Shown: positions 1-12,965 of the stretch, piece by piece
How the letters are laid out: each line of letters starts with the position of its first letter
How positions within the stretch are numbered: position 1 is the first letter of the stretch
Origin: Apostichopus japonicus
Lineage: Eukaryota > Echinodermata > Holothuroidea > Aspidochirotida > Stichopodidae
Assembly: GCF_037975245.1 (NCBI RefSeq)
Contig: NC_092573.1
Span: 1,546,001-1,610,000 of the forward strand
Length of the DNA: 64,000 nt
Direction: 5' to 3'
Notes under the pieces: generated by a model
The model's database searches: none
What the model was told of the DNA's origin: nothing
Seen by the model: the letters and a program-made list of their open reading frames with translations, nothing else
Program-made: the position numbers and the translations under genes

Positions 1-132
1 CAAATATCGGCCGATACAGATATCGCAGACGATTATCTGCGCATCACTAGTTGGGACAGAATTGATAGACATGGGAACATGTTATTCTTGCACTGTGAGT
101 ACCATAGACCAAGGAAAAAGTTAAGTAAGTAA
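1..132 (+). CDS. Possible terminal coding exon of an unidentified upstream gene (partial)
   Basis: Frame 1 is open from the window edge to a TAA at 130-132, giving 43 codons with a balanced, protein-like composition that includes WDRIDRHGNMLFLHCE. I do not recognise the protein. Two splice-donor-like sites lie in it: GTGAGT at about 95-100 and A|GTAAGT at 124-130. It could therefore be an internal exon rather than the last one. If terminal, the downstream AATAAA motifs at 308 and 1238 would end the transcript. An open frame this short can arise by chance, so the evidence is composition only. It does not resemble the N-terminus of PTPN9. Confidence 0.3.
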   Translation, partial: QISADTDIADDYLRITSWDRIDRHGNMLFLHCEYHRPRKKLSK

Positions 133-1257
133 AAAGATAAGAATGTTTCATTGTATCACATGATCATGCCACATGTCATTACAGTACTTCACATTTCCTC
201 CCAATGTATGGTAAGCTAATCAACTTAGAGATTTAGACTGAGGCCTAAGCTGTAGGCCTTACACAGTGTGATATAGGTTTAAGTCTTTCATGTATGTATT
301 CATTACCAATAAATGAGCAAATTACACTAAGCGTTGGAATGGATGGAAAGACCAGCTGTACCAATCTTTATCTTCATAATAACAACAACAGGTATAATCA
401 CATTACCAACAACAATAGGAAAAGATTTGAACATTTTGTAATGTCTAAGATGAATAGTATGTTTAGCACAGTTATGCACCCACAGTGAAGGAGGTTGGTT
501 CTGAAACTGGAAAAAGATGAGTTAACACTGATTCTATTCATCTGTGTTTCTATTTGCTGTTTAAATATGGTGTTTCTTAGATCAAACCACGTATAGCATT
601 TTTAACAAGAAGAAGTACATTTGACAAATTTGGTGGTATTTTGTGAATTCATGCTTGCAACAGCAGCAATGAATCATGTCATCCCAGCAATTCAGCTGAA
701 AATATAGAAATTGTTTCTTTATAATTTAACTCAATTATGCACAGAGGAATAATATTCTATGAGAATGTTTCATTTTGTTTTAATTCTAAATACAGAGACA
801 TTGACAGGTTAGCAAACATTCCAAACATTATCAGGATAAATCAACAAGAAGATTAAAATAGTTGCAAACTTGTATAGCTTTTGAAGAACATTATGACAAT
901 GTCATTATTTGTATTCAAACAATCGTCAGGAGGACTGGAAGAAAGTTTGGTTCTTTTGTAAAGAAGTTGTGATTCTTTTGGAAAGTAAAGAGATGTTCAT
1001 CATTAATTATATGTTATGTTTTGCTGAGGCCTACTTGGGGTTTGTTTCTCAAAAAAGTTCCATTCAGTGAGATGCAAACAGGCTAAAACCTTGCTGTGTA
1101 AAAGAAAAAAGATCATCACAAACAGACTAACACCTTGCTGTGTAAAAGAAAAAGATTGTCACAAACAGGCTAACACCTTGCTGTGTAAAAGGCTAAACAA
1201 GATAGTCATAACACTTTTTAAGCATTTTTTACAGATCAATAAAGACAAAAAAAAAAT
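133..1257 (+). other. Possible 3' UTR or intergenic DNA with poly(A) signals
   Basis: No coding segment is seen. An AATAAA lies at 308-313. A second AATAAA at 1238-1243 is followed within a few bases by a ten-base A run, as at an mRNA 3' end or a retroposed tail. The stretch also holds the tandem repeat at 1075-1191. Assignment as 3' UTR depends on the exon at 1-132 being real. Confidence 0.25.
1075..1191. repeat. Tandem repeat, three units of about 43-44 bp
   Basis: Units begin with CAAACAG at 1075, 1119 and 1162 and share ACCTTGCTGTGTAAAAG. The last unit is cut short. The open frame across it is a by-product of the repeat. Confidence 0.85.
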
Positions 1258-3254
1258 TTGATCGATATTTTATTCATTACTATTGTTGAAAGTACAATTC
1301 TAATTATTTTAGGGATTGGCAACTATTTTTTCTTGAAATACGCCAAGTGGCTCGCTTTCTTCACAATGCATCCGGGAACTGGCTCAATTCAAACAAAATG
1401 GCGCGACACATGAACTACATTCAAATCGTTTTTCATCTCAAAGAAAGGAATTTTTATGCTTTTCTATTGCTTTTACTGGAAAGACCATCTGTCAAAACGT
1501 AAGAATGGATGCAAAAAAAGCTAGGGTTTATTTCTCCTACAAGTGTTTTCAATAAATTTCCAAAAAAGCAATAAATAAATGTGGCAGTGTAGAACTTGCC
1601 TTGAATTAGCCCTTCTGTAAATAGATCATACTGTTAATGGTGTATAAGAAGAAAAATGTCAAGTATCATTTCTAGGAAACACTTAATTGAGTTAAACTTA
1701 TAAAAGTGAACATACGTAGAAATGGCACATGATTAAGCTGTTTTTCAGCAAAAACAAAAGGGTTGAAAGGAGTTCTTTGTGGCATTATACTGTATTTCTC
1801 CATTCAGTGGGTCTATTAAGTGGATTGTGGCAGAAAAAGACCCAATGTTGTTGGCTTTGTAATATGTATGCCATCCATGAAATCCTATAGACGATATGGT
1901 TCAACCCAGCTGGCCTGTAGATATTTTTGGCTCGTGGTGAAGAGAAGTCCTAAGAACAATCGCCTTTTCCTCGAAACCAGCAAGCTGAATCTCAGGTAGA
2001 CTGGTCTACAAAAGTTAAACATTCTTTCTTTTGTCCTTATTGTTGGTAGAAATGTTTTCCAGCATGAGTGATCATAACAGTTTGAACCTGTGTAGTCATG
2101 TACTGTAGTGTCGACACTCTGCTCCTATACATTGTATGATCATGCTGGTGCCTAGATGTAAGTAAAAAAACATTAAGGAACACGTTTATAATTTTCCATG
2201 GATTGTCAATTTCAATTTCTCATAGTTGGTAATTCACTTTAATTAAAACCTAAACAAATGAAGTGTTGGAAGGGAAGACAGCAATATTCTCCCTCTTCCT
2301 CCCCCTTCCCTACCCCTGTAACACAGTATAAGCTCCTATCTCTCCATCATTAAGGGGCAAGTTGGTAGAACTATTTGTGTGGGTGGGGAGGGGGGTGGGG
2401 TTGAAAGGAGCTCAGTTTGGAATGGGGAGATAGGTGGCCATGAAAGTTAATTTTAAAACTGATGGTTAGGTTTAAACTAATTAGGGTCTCGTTTTGGTTC
2501 CATAGTACTGAAAGAGACCTGTAACTAACTGCAAGTTCAAAAGAATGACAAAAATGAATTCAGTTTGATGTATAGCCAAATGCCTTTAATACAAAATAAT
2601 TCACTTCTTTCTCAAATAAAAATATAAAAACCAAAACAAATCAAGATATGTATACGTACATAGTACATACAACCATATCTATTTCGTCGGCTAAATAAAG
2701 GATCTGATTAACTGTGTTTTGACTAGTCCTTGAGTCACTTCCCAATATGTTGAGCACAGTAAATGTTATAGTCCTCAAATCCCAGTTTACTTGCAAGTGG
2801 TGAGTTGGTGAGTGCATTTGTGGAGGCCTGATAAATTACAAATCATCTCAAAAAAGAGAAGAACTTACCGGCCTCTAAGTCAGGAAAACCAACGGTCAGA
2901 GATAATCTGTTTTATCAAAGGTTAACATACAGAGAAAATCTAAGGTGACAACTTGACAAGGCACTGACGAAGTATCAATATACTGTATATTGTATGGTAC
3001 TGACCCTTACAGTATATCTGTTAATAACTTGCAATGGTCTTCTTAAGAAAAAATCTGTGTAGAACTCTCTAGTTTCCGAGACGGGGAAATTATTCCTCAC
3101 AATCGTAGGCTACAGCATGAGTCACCAAAATTCACCAATCTTCAAAAATGTCTTCAACCAGCATTCCCCAAAAGATCAGTCATCTCAAACAGCTGTTTTA
3201 AACCAAAATCTAAATTAAATTTTCAACAGCAGATAAAGGAAAAGGGAGAAGAAA

Positions 3255-3270
3255 GGGGGGGGGGGGGGGG
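3255..3270. repeat. G homopolymer run of 16
   Basis: Uninterrupted G run after a purine-rich stretch. Similar runs of G or C occur at 20258, 33656, 39763, 51078, 51867, 54584, 55620 and 58958. Confidence 0.9.
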
Positions 3271-3731
3271 AGTAATTGCAAATTTGTCTTTTTGCAATTG
3301 TTTTCCCTTTGGCATAGTTGGCAAGAAACAGGGGAGGAGTGTATTTTCAGGTTTGTTTTCTTGTTAACTTTAGCTATCGGTGCTTGAATCTTAAAAGTGG
3401 TTATTGAAATTCTCATGACTATTTTTGACAGGAGGGATAGGATTGCTAAGTCGCTGCTGCTTTTAGAGCAATGATGCCTTTAGCTATTGATCTGATCATG
3501 TAGAAGTGGAGTGGAAAATGATGTTAGGTAGTGTTTCATATAAAGGCAAAGGGAGACACATATATATTGTGTTGAATATGATAGTATGATGCAAGGCGCT
3601 CTGCAAGGTTTTATAATTGACAAACTGTGTTTGTTTCTCTGTTTTATTTGAAGAAACCTATAAAATCAATGTTTTGGCTAGTGATTTCATGTTAAGTTGT
3701 TAGCTGCCAAGGTCAGCAAGAGAGGAGGGGA

Positions 3732-3819
3732 GGGGGGGAGTGCTAAATAAAGTATTACCAATTTATCTGTCGGGGGTTGGGGGGGGAGTGCTAAATAAAG
3801 TATTACCAATTTATCTGTC
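3732..3819. repeat. Tandem duplication, 48-bp period
   Basis: Two near-identical units at 3732-3771 and 3780-3819, each a G run followed by AGTGCTAAATAAAGTATTAC and an AATTTATCTGTC tail. Divergence is confined to the G-rich junction, which suggests a recent duplication. Confidence 0.9.
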
Positions 3820-5465
3820 AGATTAGATTGATTGGAAAGTGCAATTGGAGAGGGGAAACTTGTACATATCATCATGTTGGGTAAAGATCAAAAAGTAATA
3901 AGTTTTGGGAATTTTTTTATGTACATTATAATTAGAAAACAAAATCATGAAATCGCTGTTGTAATGAGATCACTGGACATATTATAGTGTCCTCATCAGT
4001 CATTCTTGGAGGTCATTCTATGTCAATTTAAAAGCATTTGAATGGTTGATTCCAGTATACAAACTGGTAATTAAGTTGGCAATTCTTCAAATGAACAGTG
4101 TTAACATATATAAGTAAATCACATGATCACTGTAGATTGAGCAGCGTATTATAAGGTTAGTCCAAAGAAGAATAAATATTTCTTTGGACTATCCTGCAAA
4201 AGTGGATAATCAGGAAAAAATATGCAAACTATGAAACAACAATGACATGCTCGGAGGTCATAATCTGTCTGTTAAAGTATTTGATTGTTTAATTGATTGA
4301 TTGATGGATGGATTGTGCCATAACCTTGAGAAGTTTGTTCTTTGGAATTGATGATTTCTAGCTTGTCTCATCACCTGTGACTAATTCAGACTTTTTTTTT
4401 CCAAGCCTGCAATATTGAAATTGCCACAAAAAATACCAAACACACAAAAGAACAGACAGAAAGGTGCAAATTCATGCTACCATATATGTAATGTTAACTT
4501 AATAAGTTGGGTTCAAATTGTTTTGGATTATTAGTAGTTTGAAAATGAAACATAATGGCCCTATTGTAGGTTACTAGTAAAGTATGGTCCACCCTGTCCT
4601 AATATAGTATTCATTTTTTTGCATTGTCATGTGCAACCTTTTCTACTTGAAATAAAAGGTGGGAAGAAAAAGAGGGGAAAAAAAATAACTTATATAAAAA
4701 TATATATATTCCTCCTTATAACTTTATAAAGAACTGAACCAAAATAAGTGTGATATTTGTGTTGTTGCCTTTTTGTGATTGAGGAAGTTATTCTTTGTTC
4801 CTCCTGATCAGTGTGTGACAGAAAACATGGTTTGATTTAACCTTGCATCTAGCTACAGAATGGAGATTAATTTACTCTACTGAGATCGCATTACAAACCC
4901 AAAGTTTCACAGTGCTGTTAAGCATTACATCCGAAATGGTATCAACTTGTTTTGCTCGTCACGCAATTTTTCGAGCATTTATCTTTGAAATTATCGCTAT
5001 GGATTTTTGTTTTTTCTTCCTTCTAATGAATAGGGATTTTACAAATTTTGTTGTGGAAAATGTTTCCTATACTACCAGCTAAATTATTCCTTATGAAGAT
5101 GAATCAGCCAAAACAAATATATATGTATAATATTATTTTTGTAGTATCGCCAATAGCGATAACAAAGCAATTTTTGTAAGATTTCAGTTAAAACTGTACC
5201 TAATACAAATAATGATGTTCTTGATGTACTATATGTTTTAAATGGCTTAAAGATGTAGGGTTTTCTTCCCAGTAAAATCAGTTGAATTCATTTCACAGAT
5301 TACTGGCACTGAAAGCCTAGATGGCACATCACAAGCAACATCATCTAATGTGAAAATTATCAAATAGCTCTGTGAATTAAGTATACTTTGAATAATTACA
5401 TACATGCGTGTATACTTAACTTACAATGAGCTACAGTAGTTTGTAGATATCATCTGCTCATGCGT

Positions 5466-5613
5466 TATTCCTGTCTCTCATGCATTGTCTCTCATTGTCT
5501 CTCACTGTCTCTCTTGCACTGTCTCTCATGCATTGTTCCTGTCTCTCATGCATTGTGTCTCACTGTCTCTGTCTCGCTTGCACTGTCTCTCATGCATTGT
5601 TCCTGTCTGTCAC
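5466..5613. repeat. Minisatellite of CTGTCTCTCATGCATTGT-type units
   Basis: Variant units built from TGTCTCTC, ATGCATTG and TTGCACTG alternate for about 150 bp. The two overlapping open frames here (60 and 71 codons) are low-complexity translations of the repeat and are not genes. Confidence 0.85.
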
Positions 5614-7049
5614 CTTTCTGTACAGGTCCAGGAATAATTTAATGCTCAGATTTTTTGTAGAAGTTTTGAAGGAACTGTACTTTTGCTTCTTATAAAATAA
5701 TGTGGTTTCTGTGTACAAAAACTGCTATACATCATTGCACTTGTATACAGTAGCAATTTGCCCATATTGCATAGCAGTAAGCGATGGAATACTGGATTTA
5801 AATTAACCATTCACTGTTCAGTGTTATTTCCACTGCACCCAGGACTTATCCTAAATCAAAGAGGATATCTATTTCACCTAAGTTGTTTTTCAATTTGGAC
5901 ACTTAAACAAGAAAATATATTTTTTAGACAATTGTGTTGCCCCAGTTAACCTGTTCACTCCTAATGACTGTGTTTTTTGAGTAAATTTAAATGTCTTTGA
6001 TTGTGTGTGGTATGTCATGTGTACATAAACTGTAGAGTCATGGGAACCCAAACGTACCCTAGTTTGTCATTAGATCGCAACAATTTGAGTTTTCGTGAAA
6101 CCTACTCTGCCTCGCCAATCTTTTCACAGTCGGATATCTTCTGTACTGATAGTTTTTCCTTCGTAAATTTCCAATTCTGATTGATCGGAGTTATAGTATG
6201 TGAAGTTTCGGATGATAATTACTGTACAGTACTCTCCATGTACCAGGACTTGGTAAATTTACAGTAGCATGTATTGTATTCACTAACACGGTATGTACGT
6301 GTATATACTATATACATCACTCGTACCGTTATTGATTGACCTTTTGACCCATTGCACGATACTCCAATCTGTAACTTCAAACTAAGCTTATTTGGGCATT
6401 ACCAAGAATCCAGGACGTCCTTCAGCTTCCTTTCAACACACATATTAGGGAAGATAAAACCCAGTGTGATTTTTTAATTTTTTATTAAGGATTCGATATT
6501 GCACACTAGAGCTCTTGAAGAGTTGGAATTTAAAATATTGCATAGTTTGCTCATTATGCTTTGTTAGCTGTTCATATTTGTAGTTGTTATTTATGTTGGC
6601 AGTCCAACTCACATGAGGACTGTCCTGTAGCCTGTCACCCCTAGTTTGTATTACTGAGAGAGCCTGTTGTAGTGTATCTGGGATGTTTGCCAAGAATAGG
6701 AACTTATATCAGAGAAGTAAAGATAAGAAGAAGTAAAAAGATAATTTACGTCATATCATCTTTATGTCGTCACCTCACATCTTCACCTTTCTGTTCTTTC
6801 ACTCACCTTTCTTTATCTTTCTAAATTACTATAGAGAATACTTTCACTATCTTTTTCATCCTAATGTAAAGTTCTCCAAAATGTTCAGGTGTTAGGTATT
6901 TAAGAATTATAACGCTCACCTATCTCATCTCAGCATATGCACTGGATTGGTCATGATAATTAAAATAGGTGATATTTAAGCATTTTCACCCCACGAACGC
7001 ACTATCGCACTCATCGGCCACTTCTAAACGTACTATTCAGAAGATTGAC

Positions 7050-7245
7050 AGCACTATTCCTCCCTGGGTTTTTCATGGGGGGGTGGGTGGGGGAGGGAGG
7101 GAGGGGGAAATGGGGCTAACATGTTACCAATATTTGTTAACAGGGTACAGTAGGTCTGAGTGCAAGCAGTATTTTGAGTAGGGTAACAGGTTAGTATCGT
7201 AAATATTGCTTTTCGAATACCCACATCAGTAACTCTTGGGATATT
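7050..7245 (-). repeat. Degenerate family A dispersed repeat, reverse orientation
   Basis: A G-rich stretch is followed by a sequence resembling the family A end: AACAGGTTAGTATCG, then TTCGAATACCCACATCAGTA. Compare GACAGGTAAGCATCG and TTCGAATCCCCAAACCAGT in the copy near 26000. Confidence 0.45.
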
Positions 7246-7259
7246 TCTGGTGCTTCTGG

Positions 7260-9330
7260 TACTAGTACTAGTGCTTCTATAGCACTGTACTGTGGGTGCT
7301 TTCACTTTACACGACCTATGTACAGTAGTCTCTTACTTCTGCTTACAAAAACAGAATAGAGAAGAATATATTTGTAATCTCAAAACTAACATCGATATGG
7401 TCAAATGCTTCTTCAGGTACAAAATCATATACAATTTCTAATCAAAGACTATGGCAAGTTGTGTGCACATCTGTACAGTAATGTGTATCTTTCAGGCCTG
7501 CAAGAGCCCAAGATTGGCCAAGCTTGCTTGTATCTGCAGTACATGTATAGGTATATGGACACACCATTCCAAACAAGCTAAACAGATTTAAAAAATCTGG
7601 TTATCTTGTCTTCATTTACTAGTGAACAACTTGACTGTAAAAATAACCTGAGGGATGACCGTGTCTTGAATAATGGGACTTGGTACTTGCATTCCTAAGG
7701 CTAGACAGTATTTTGTGTTGAACTTTCTCTACAATTCCCTGAAGTGACTTTACTTTTGAAGGCATTTGTAAAATCCATTTAGGAAATGCTTGCAGGAGAG
7801 ATTTTTATTAATATGAGTGAAAGTGAACTATTGTGTTCAAGTTCATGAGATGTGGGAAAAGGGAACTAGTTTTCACAGTTCATTGCTTTACAGGATAGTC
7901 AGTTGAGGTTGAGTAAAAGAAAGTCATTTGGTGGTTAACAAATTCTGTATTTCCGGGTAAATCGGAACAAACTAACTGATTCTTGACTCATTCTTTCCAG
8001 TAGCATGTATTTTGGAGCTATATTAGTTAAAAAGTTAGATTTAGGGGATTTTTTTGACTGTAATTAATATAAAGGCTTCTTAAATTAGGGAATGGTGGTT
8101 ATTCTCTCTATAGCAGTAGATGGACATTTTCATGCAGAACACACTGGAACTAGGGGTCCTTTGTATATCATTGAAAGTGAAGTTTTATGTAGTTTGACAA
8201 AGTTAAGGTTGAACATTTTTGTTTCCTGATATCGCTATCATTTCAGATAGAGAATTTCCTATTTATACGTACAGGACATAATGTGAAAACGAACTGCCTT
8301 GTTTTGTCAAGATGCCAACTTAAAATCTTTGACCCAAACCACAAAAGGCAGATCGTAGACAAGTTAAGATGATTTTGAATGTAAAACGACACCTTCAAGA
8401 ACCAGATATCTGTGACGTTGTCAAGTTACTACGGAAGTCTGACATTTTGACAAAACATGTCAAATACTGATGATATGCTTGAAAAGTGTCAAAAACAACA
8501 ACAATTGTTTTTAATAATTAGTGTTGTGAGATATTGTGTTATTCTAAACATAGTAATTTTGTATGTCACATATCCGAACTAGTGACATATAAAAGATCAC
8601 AATTTTAGTGTCGAAGATAATTTAGAAATCAACCAACGTTCACTTTTCCTTTACAGCCTCGCTTGAAGTACAGTGGTTGAAAGGAATGTTACAGCAATTA
8701 GCTTGAAATCATGACCCAGTAGCCTAGAATGTTTAATGAAACTTTGTAATTGGTGGATGTCTATCTTATAAGTAACTTCCTGCTTTTCATCTCCATTTAT
8801 CATGATTATGCATTTTGATTTTAGTAGGCAATATGTGCGTGCATGGACAAGACTACCGAGAAGAGTTTGCTAATTGCACTTTTCTTTTATGTAGAAAGAC
8901 AAACTTTCACAGTACAAAGAGTTTCTACTGTGCGTCGTTAACTGCACTGTAGAGTGGGCAAATCGCACACAGTTTCGTCATGAACTTTGAACAGGCCAAT
9001 GGGAAGTTGACGTGTCAATGATTTCCTGCCCTGTTTGGCAAAAAGAGCTGAAATATGTCAAGCATGCTACTGAAATATAGTTATCTAGCTAGAACACTTT
9101 GTCCCCATGCTCATATCCTCCCCCCTCCAAAGACAAGAGACAAAGTTAGAAAATGGGATAACGGGTATATTATTAATAGCTTTAAAGCCATATTTTGTGT
9201 TGATTCTGGTGGTACTATACTCAATCATGATATAAGAAAACAAATACGTTGTTTGAAAAATATAACCTGTAAAGTTTAGACATGAAACCACGATTTCACC
9301 AGGAATTATGTAAGTCTACAAACTTATGGA
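7260..9330. other. Non-coding DNA, nothing recognised
   Basis: AT-rich sequence with no repeat family I could place and no coding segment with splice context. Confidence 0.5.
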
Positions 9331-9425
9331 TTTACTTCGCTCCTCTCTCTTACCTGTCTCCATCTGAACATACTTGCACTTTACTATCTACCTAAAACTA
9401 CATGACTAGAAATGTTTTAGCACTT
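9331..9425 (+). repeat. Family A dispersed repeat
   Basis: Contains TTACTTCGCTCCTCTCTCTT followed by ACCTGTCTCC and an 'A-C-T-T-G-C-A-C-T-T-T' box, then TTTTAGCACT. This is the shared core of the family defined by the copies at 15450, 35650 and 42930. Confidence 0.7.
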
Positions 9426-9447
9426 GTTCAGGGTAAACTTTTTAATG

Positions 9448-9560
9448 GCATTACAGTCGTCCGAGATGAGCAAATTTCTGTTTCAAGGACAACCAAAATC
9501 AGCTGTGGAGGTTTTTCAGGAGAACGACCAGTTAATACTGTTCATCAGATTCTGATAACA
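9448..9560. mobile_element. Family B (hAT-like miniature element) fragment
   Basis: Contains CAGTCGTCCGAGATGAGCAA and AAGGACAACCAAAATCAG, motifs shared with the complete family B copy at 24006-24326 and the fragments at 26425 and 28511. No intact ends are seen. Confidence 0.5.
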
Positions 9561-11632
9561 CTGTAAGTTCCTCCAAGTAGGTGAGTGATAAATTGGTACT
9601 ATACACCCAAAGCTGTTGTTCTATTTACCAACCTACACATCTCTCCTACAGTATGTACAGTACATACAGTACTGGTCATAGTGATGTTGCTATATTTTTT
9701 CCCAACAACTAAATTTACCAGAAATTCCTTTCTTCTCTATCTATATTAAACATTTCTATACCGAAGTCTCTACATAGTAGAGAAACAAATGGAACCATAA
9801 ATAACATGAAGGTAAATCATTAATTTTGCACAAATTGTACAAGCCAGGTGTTTTTCTCCTTACAGTAGATGGACCATTCTGCATGCTTAGTGTACTGTAC
9901 TGTATTTACTACAGAAACACAATAGTATAGAGCAACTGCTGTATAGTGTTACAATTATTTGCACTTTTAATTACTAAATTAGATCTATTAGAACGACAGA
10001 CAGGTAAAGATGAAATCAATAATTGAGGTTTTCTATGAAACGTTACTGTCACGAACAATTTGTTAACACTCTCATGGTGTCGTGGAAAACAGACAGTAGA
10101 ACCACAGGGTATAAACTGACATAGAAACAATATTAATTCTTTATGCTACATTCTGTAGGGGTCCCCTGTGTGCAGCTTACCCACTAAGTGCTGGTTGTCA
10201 ATGTGTGAAAAAAAATCAGATCCTGTGCAAGCTGGGTTATTCCCATTTATGAAAATATGTGCCCCAAAACTTTAAAAAAGAGCCTTGTTGTTACTCAACT
10301 AGTTCTGTGGATGACATGAACAGTATTTAATTGCTAGATATATAAGTTTTCTGCTGTCAGTTGCCAAGGGGATTTGTCTGCTATGGGGTATGCAGCCTGT
10401 ATGCTCCTACTGTACATGACAGCAGTCCACAAAAAAACGATCATGCTCCTACATGACTGCAGTCCACATAAAAACGATCGTGCTCCCTCATGACAGCAGT
10501 CCACATAAAACGATACTTACAGTACTTAATCTTGATCACTCAATGGCAACATTTTGTTCCAATATGCCACAGTTGGCCTGGTTTTCATAATCAAACCGAT
10601 TGCTACCAGATATTAGCAATGTAGTAAATGTAACAAACAACGATCAAATGTTGGCTCGTACGTAGCTGTTTAATTTCTTGAGGAGGGTGGTATCCTATTA
10701 AGTTTAGATGGATTTGATCTGAATCCGGTGGTATAATCACTCCTAAATACTCAACCAGTAAGTTCTGGAGAGACATTTAGGATATACATAGTCTCATATC
10801 CTATCTTTTTAAAATGCAATAGACATATATACCATCATTGGATCCAATTGCATCTCTACCCTCCATCCTCCCTCCAAACTGAGAAAAGGGAGGAGTGTTT
10901 ACACTTACAGTTGTCCAATCACTTAGGCCAGAGTTTCTGTTTGCCAGAAGGAGCTTTCTGCATATTTTACCCATTTTAAAAGGGCATAAATGTTGAAAAC
11001 ATTTGGATCATATATTATCAAATCTCCAGTCTTTCCCCAGGGGTATACTTTAACTTTTTTTGGATGTAAAATATTGCTGAGCTGTTATTCCATTTATTAT
11101 TTTGTCAATGGGACAGGCTGCTCTACAACTATTGGTGTTTAGGGATTTTTCATATATTTCTATCTGTAACCATGGGAACTGAATATCCATCATTTTCCAA
11201 GAAACTAGAGTGATCTGTAGTTTGAGTGATATTATGGATTATCTGTTGCTGTGTTTTGCTTCTTCCATACATACATCTTCAATTTGGTTTGTTTCTGTTG
11301 CTTTGTTTCGTTGGAAGAACAGCTTCTCATATGTGTTCAGTTTCCCACACAGGCAATTTAGATCATACTATACATTTAACAATCTGGTTCATTTCTAGGA
11401 AGGACCTGCTTTTGTAGGAGAGGATATATGATTATGGCACTTCTTTCCCCATTTGCTGACATAGTCAAAATGTCTTACTTTACATAACATGTTAAATGTA
11501 CAACATGAATTTTGTGCTTGTAAACAGTCATTATTGAAACATCGATCATTTTTTTGAAAGTCTGAATAAATGGTGAAAAGCGGAAGAAAAATATCCCCGC
11601 CCTGTAATAGTAAAATGTGCACTTCTGTTCAT
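9561..11632. other. Non-coding DNA with one tandem repeat
   Basis: Holds the triplicated repeat at 10401-10514. Otherwise AT-rich and without recognisable genes. The overlapping open frames at 11210-11417 are not supported by splice signals or by composition. Confidence 0.5.
10401..10514. repeat. Tandem repeat, three units of 35-42 bp
   Basis: Units starting near 10401, 10443 and 10480 share TGCTCC, CATGAC, GCAGTCCACA and an A-rich stretch ending in ACGAT. Confidence 0.85.
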
Positions 11633-11914
11633 GTAGTCATACTTACAGTGTAATGTTACCATGAAAATTTACTTGGCTCCTCTCTAACCTGTCTCACACT
11701 CCACATCTGCACTTTCCCATCTACCTAACTACACATTTGAACATTTTAGCACTGCGCCCTCGCTCCCCGTGCACCGCCCAGGTACACCTCCTTCCGAGTC
11801 TACCCCTCGGGAAGAAAACTACACGTTTCAATAGCAAAATTTGCTTAGCGATATTTGTCCGTTTTTTACGAGTAGTCCTGCATTCAGTGTAATGTTACCA
11901 TGATTATCTACTGG
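11633..11914 (+). repeat. Family A copy bounded by about 43-bp direct repeats
   Basis: The core contains CTCCTCTCTAACCTGTCTC, CATCTGCACTTTCCCATCTA and ACATTTTAGCACTGCGCCCT. It lies between two imperfect direct repeats, 11633-11675 and 11872-11914, which share GTAGTC, CAGTGTAATGTTACCATGA and a TACT end. Such repeats are much longer than ordinary target-site duplications. Two other family A copies show the same arrangement. Confidence 0.7.
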
Positions 11915-12120
11915 TATATGACAAATATTTTGCTTTTCGTCCCACTCCTATTGCCCCCTTCCCCCAATCCCTGGCAGTATCTAAATTGACCTACAGTTGA
12001 TGTAGATTATATCTAATCCAGACAACATGTATATATTATATGTGCTCTTTTTGCAGCTGACTGAAGACAGTTCAGTAGGTGACTTTTGAGTGGAAAGAGC
12101 AAAGACATGTATGGCTAGAT

Positions 12121-12193
12121 TGGGATTCGAGCCAGTGGCCTCTGGATCTGGGCTTGTAACCCACAGGTCACTGGTTAGAATCCTGTTCAAGCC
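12121..12193 (+). ncRNA. tRNA-Thr(UGU)-like sequence, probably a SINE head or tRNA pseudogene
   Basis: On the + strand GAGCCAGTGGCC resembles an A box. It is followed 26 bases later by TGT in a 7-base loop closed by TGGG/CCCA, which is the spacing of a tRNA anticodon. The B-box position reads GGTTAGAATCC, against a consensus of GGTTCGAATCC. The acceptor strands do not pair, so a functional tRNA is unlikely. On the opposite strand GGCTCGAATCCC is a better B box, but its spacing to an A box is too short. Confidence 0.5.
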
Positions 12194-12847
12194 TTAAATT
12201 TCTTGCCCTTTTCCATTGTCTAAAGTTTCCAAGTCAGTTTTCCAATATTCATTTACTTATATACCTTTGTAAATTGTGTAAGAAAGTGTTAATGCTTTGA
12301 AGCTGAGCCCTTCTCGTGAGAAAATCAAAATTTAACAATTTGCCAAAGGGGTAACTTTGTTGGATTTGTGCATTGTTAGACTTGTTTCCACGTCAATTTC
12401 ACTAGAAACTAAACTACACGGTTATTGGAATTATGAAGTTGATTCTTGAGTAAATGAAAAGGTACCGATGATGCAAGGGAGACCGGACCAACGTGTTCAT
12501 TTTATGAAGTTAGTTCCTTGCTATGTACATGTGCAGAAGACTCTTGTTTCTTTTGAAGAAAAAAAAAAGGAGGGGGTTTAGAATCTTCATTCACGAAAGA
12601 TGCACACCAGTGGTTCATACACAATACTTTCAATACCCATGAATGGAACCAGTCAAAAATCCAAGAATGATGTATTGGGTTACATTGTTAGAAAAACCTG
12701 CAATGTTCTATACAGACTATTGTATGCTGTCTTGAGAACAACAACTGACCAGCCATGGAATCACAGCTACAGTATTGTATCCTTAAAGCTGCAGTTTGAG
12801 TTTGAGTTTTAAGTTTGCATCATGCTGACAGAGCCATTTAATAGTCT
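12194..12847. other. Non-coding DNA, nothing recognised
   Basis: AT-rich. The 70-codon open frame at 12600-12812 has no splice context and no recognisable motif. Confidence 0.45.
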
Positions 12848-12965
12848 TACCTGTCTCCAGCCTGATGCACTCTCCTCATCTACCTATTACCTATACTACT
12901 TACTTTGTTAAAGCTTAGAAGCACTGCATTCCAAATCCCACATCCGTTACTCCGCCCACTCTCTC
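12848..12965 (+). repeat. Family A dispersed repeat, diverged
   Basis: GTCTTACCTGTCTCC followed by a diverged 'cactctcc-tcatctacc' box and a TTAGAAGCACTGCA segment, in the same order as other family A copies. Confidence 0.6.

Larger units (their letters stand above)
1258..6960. other. Non-coding upstream or intron DNA, no gene recognised
   Basis: AT-rich sequence with small tandem repeats (listed separately) and long G runs. The open frames at 4843-5082 and 6445-6693 lack splice context and a protein-like composition. I see no recognisable gene. Confidence 0.5.
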
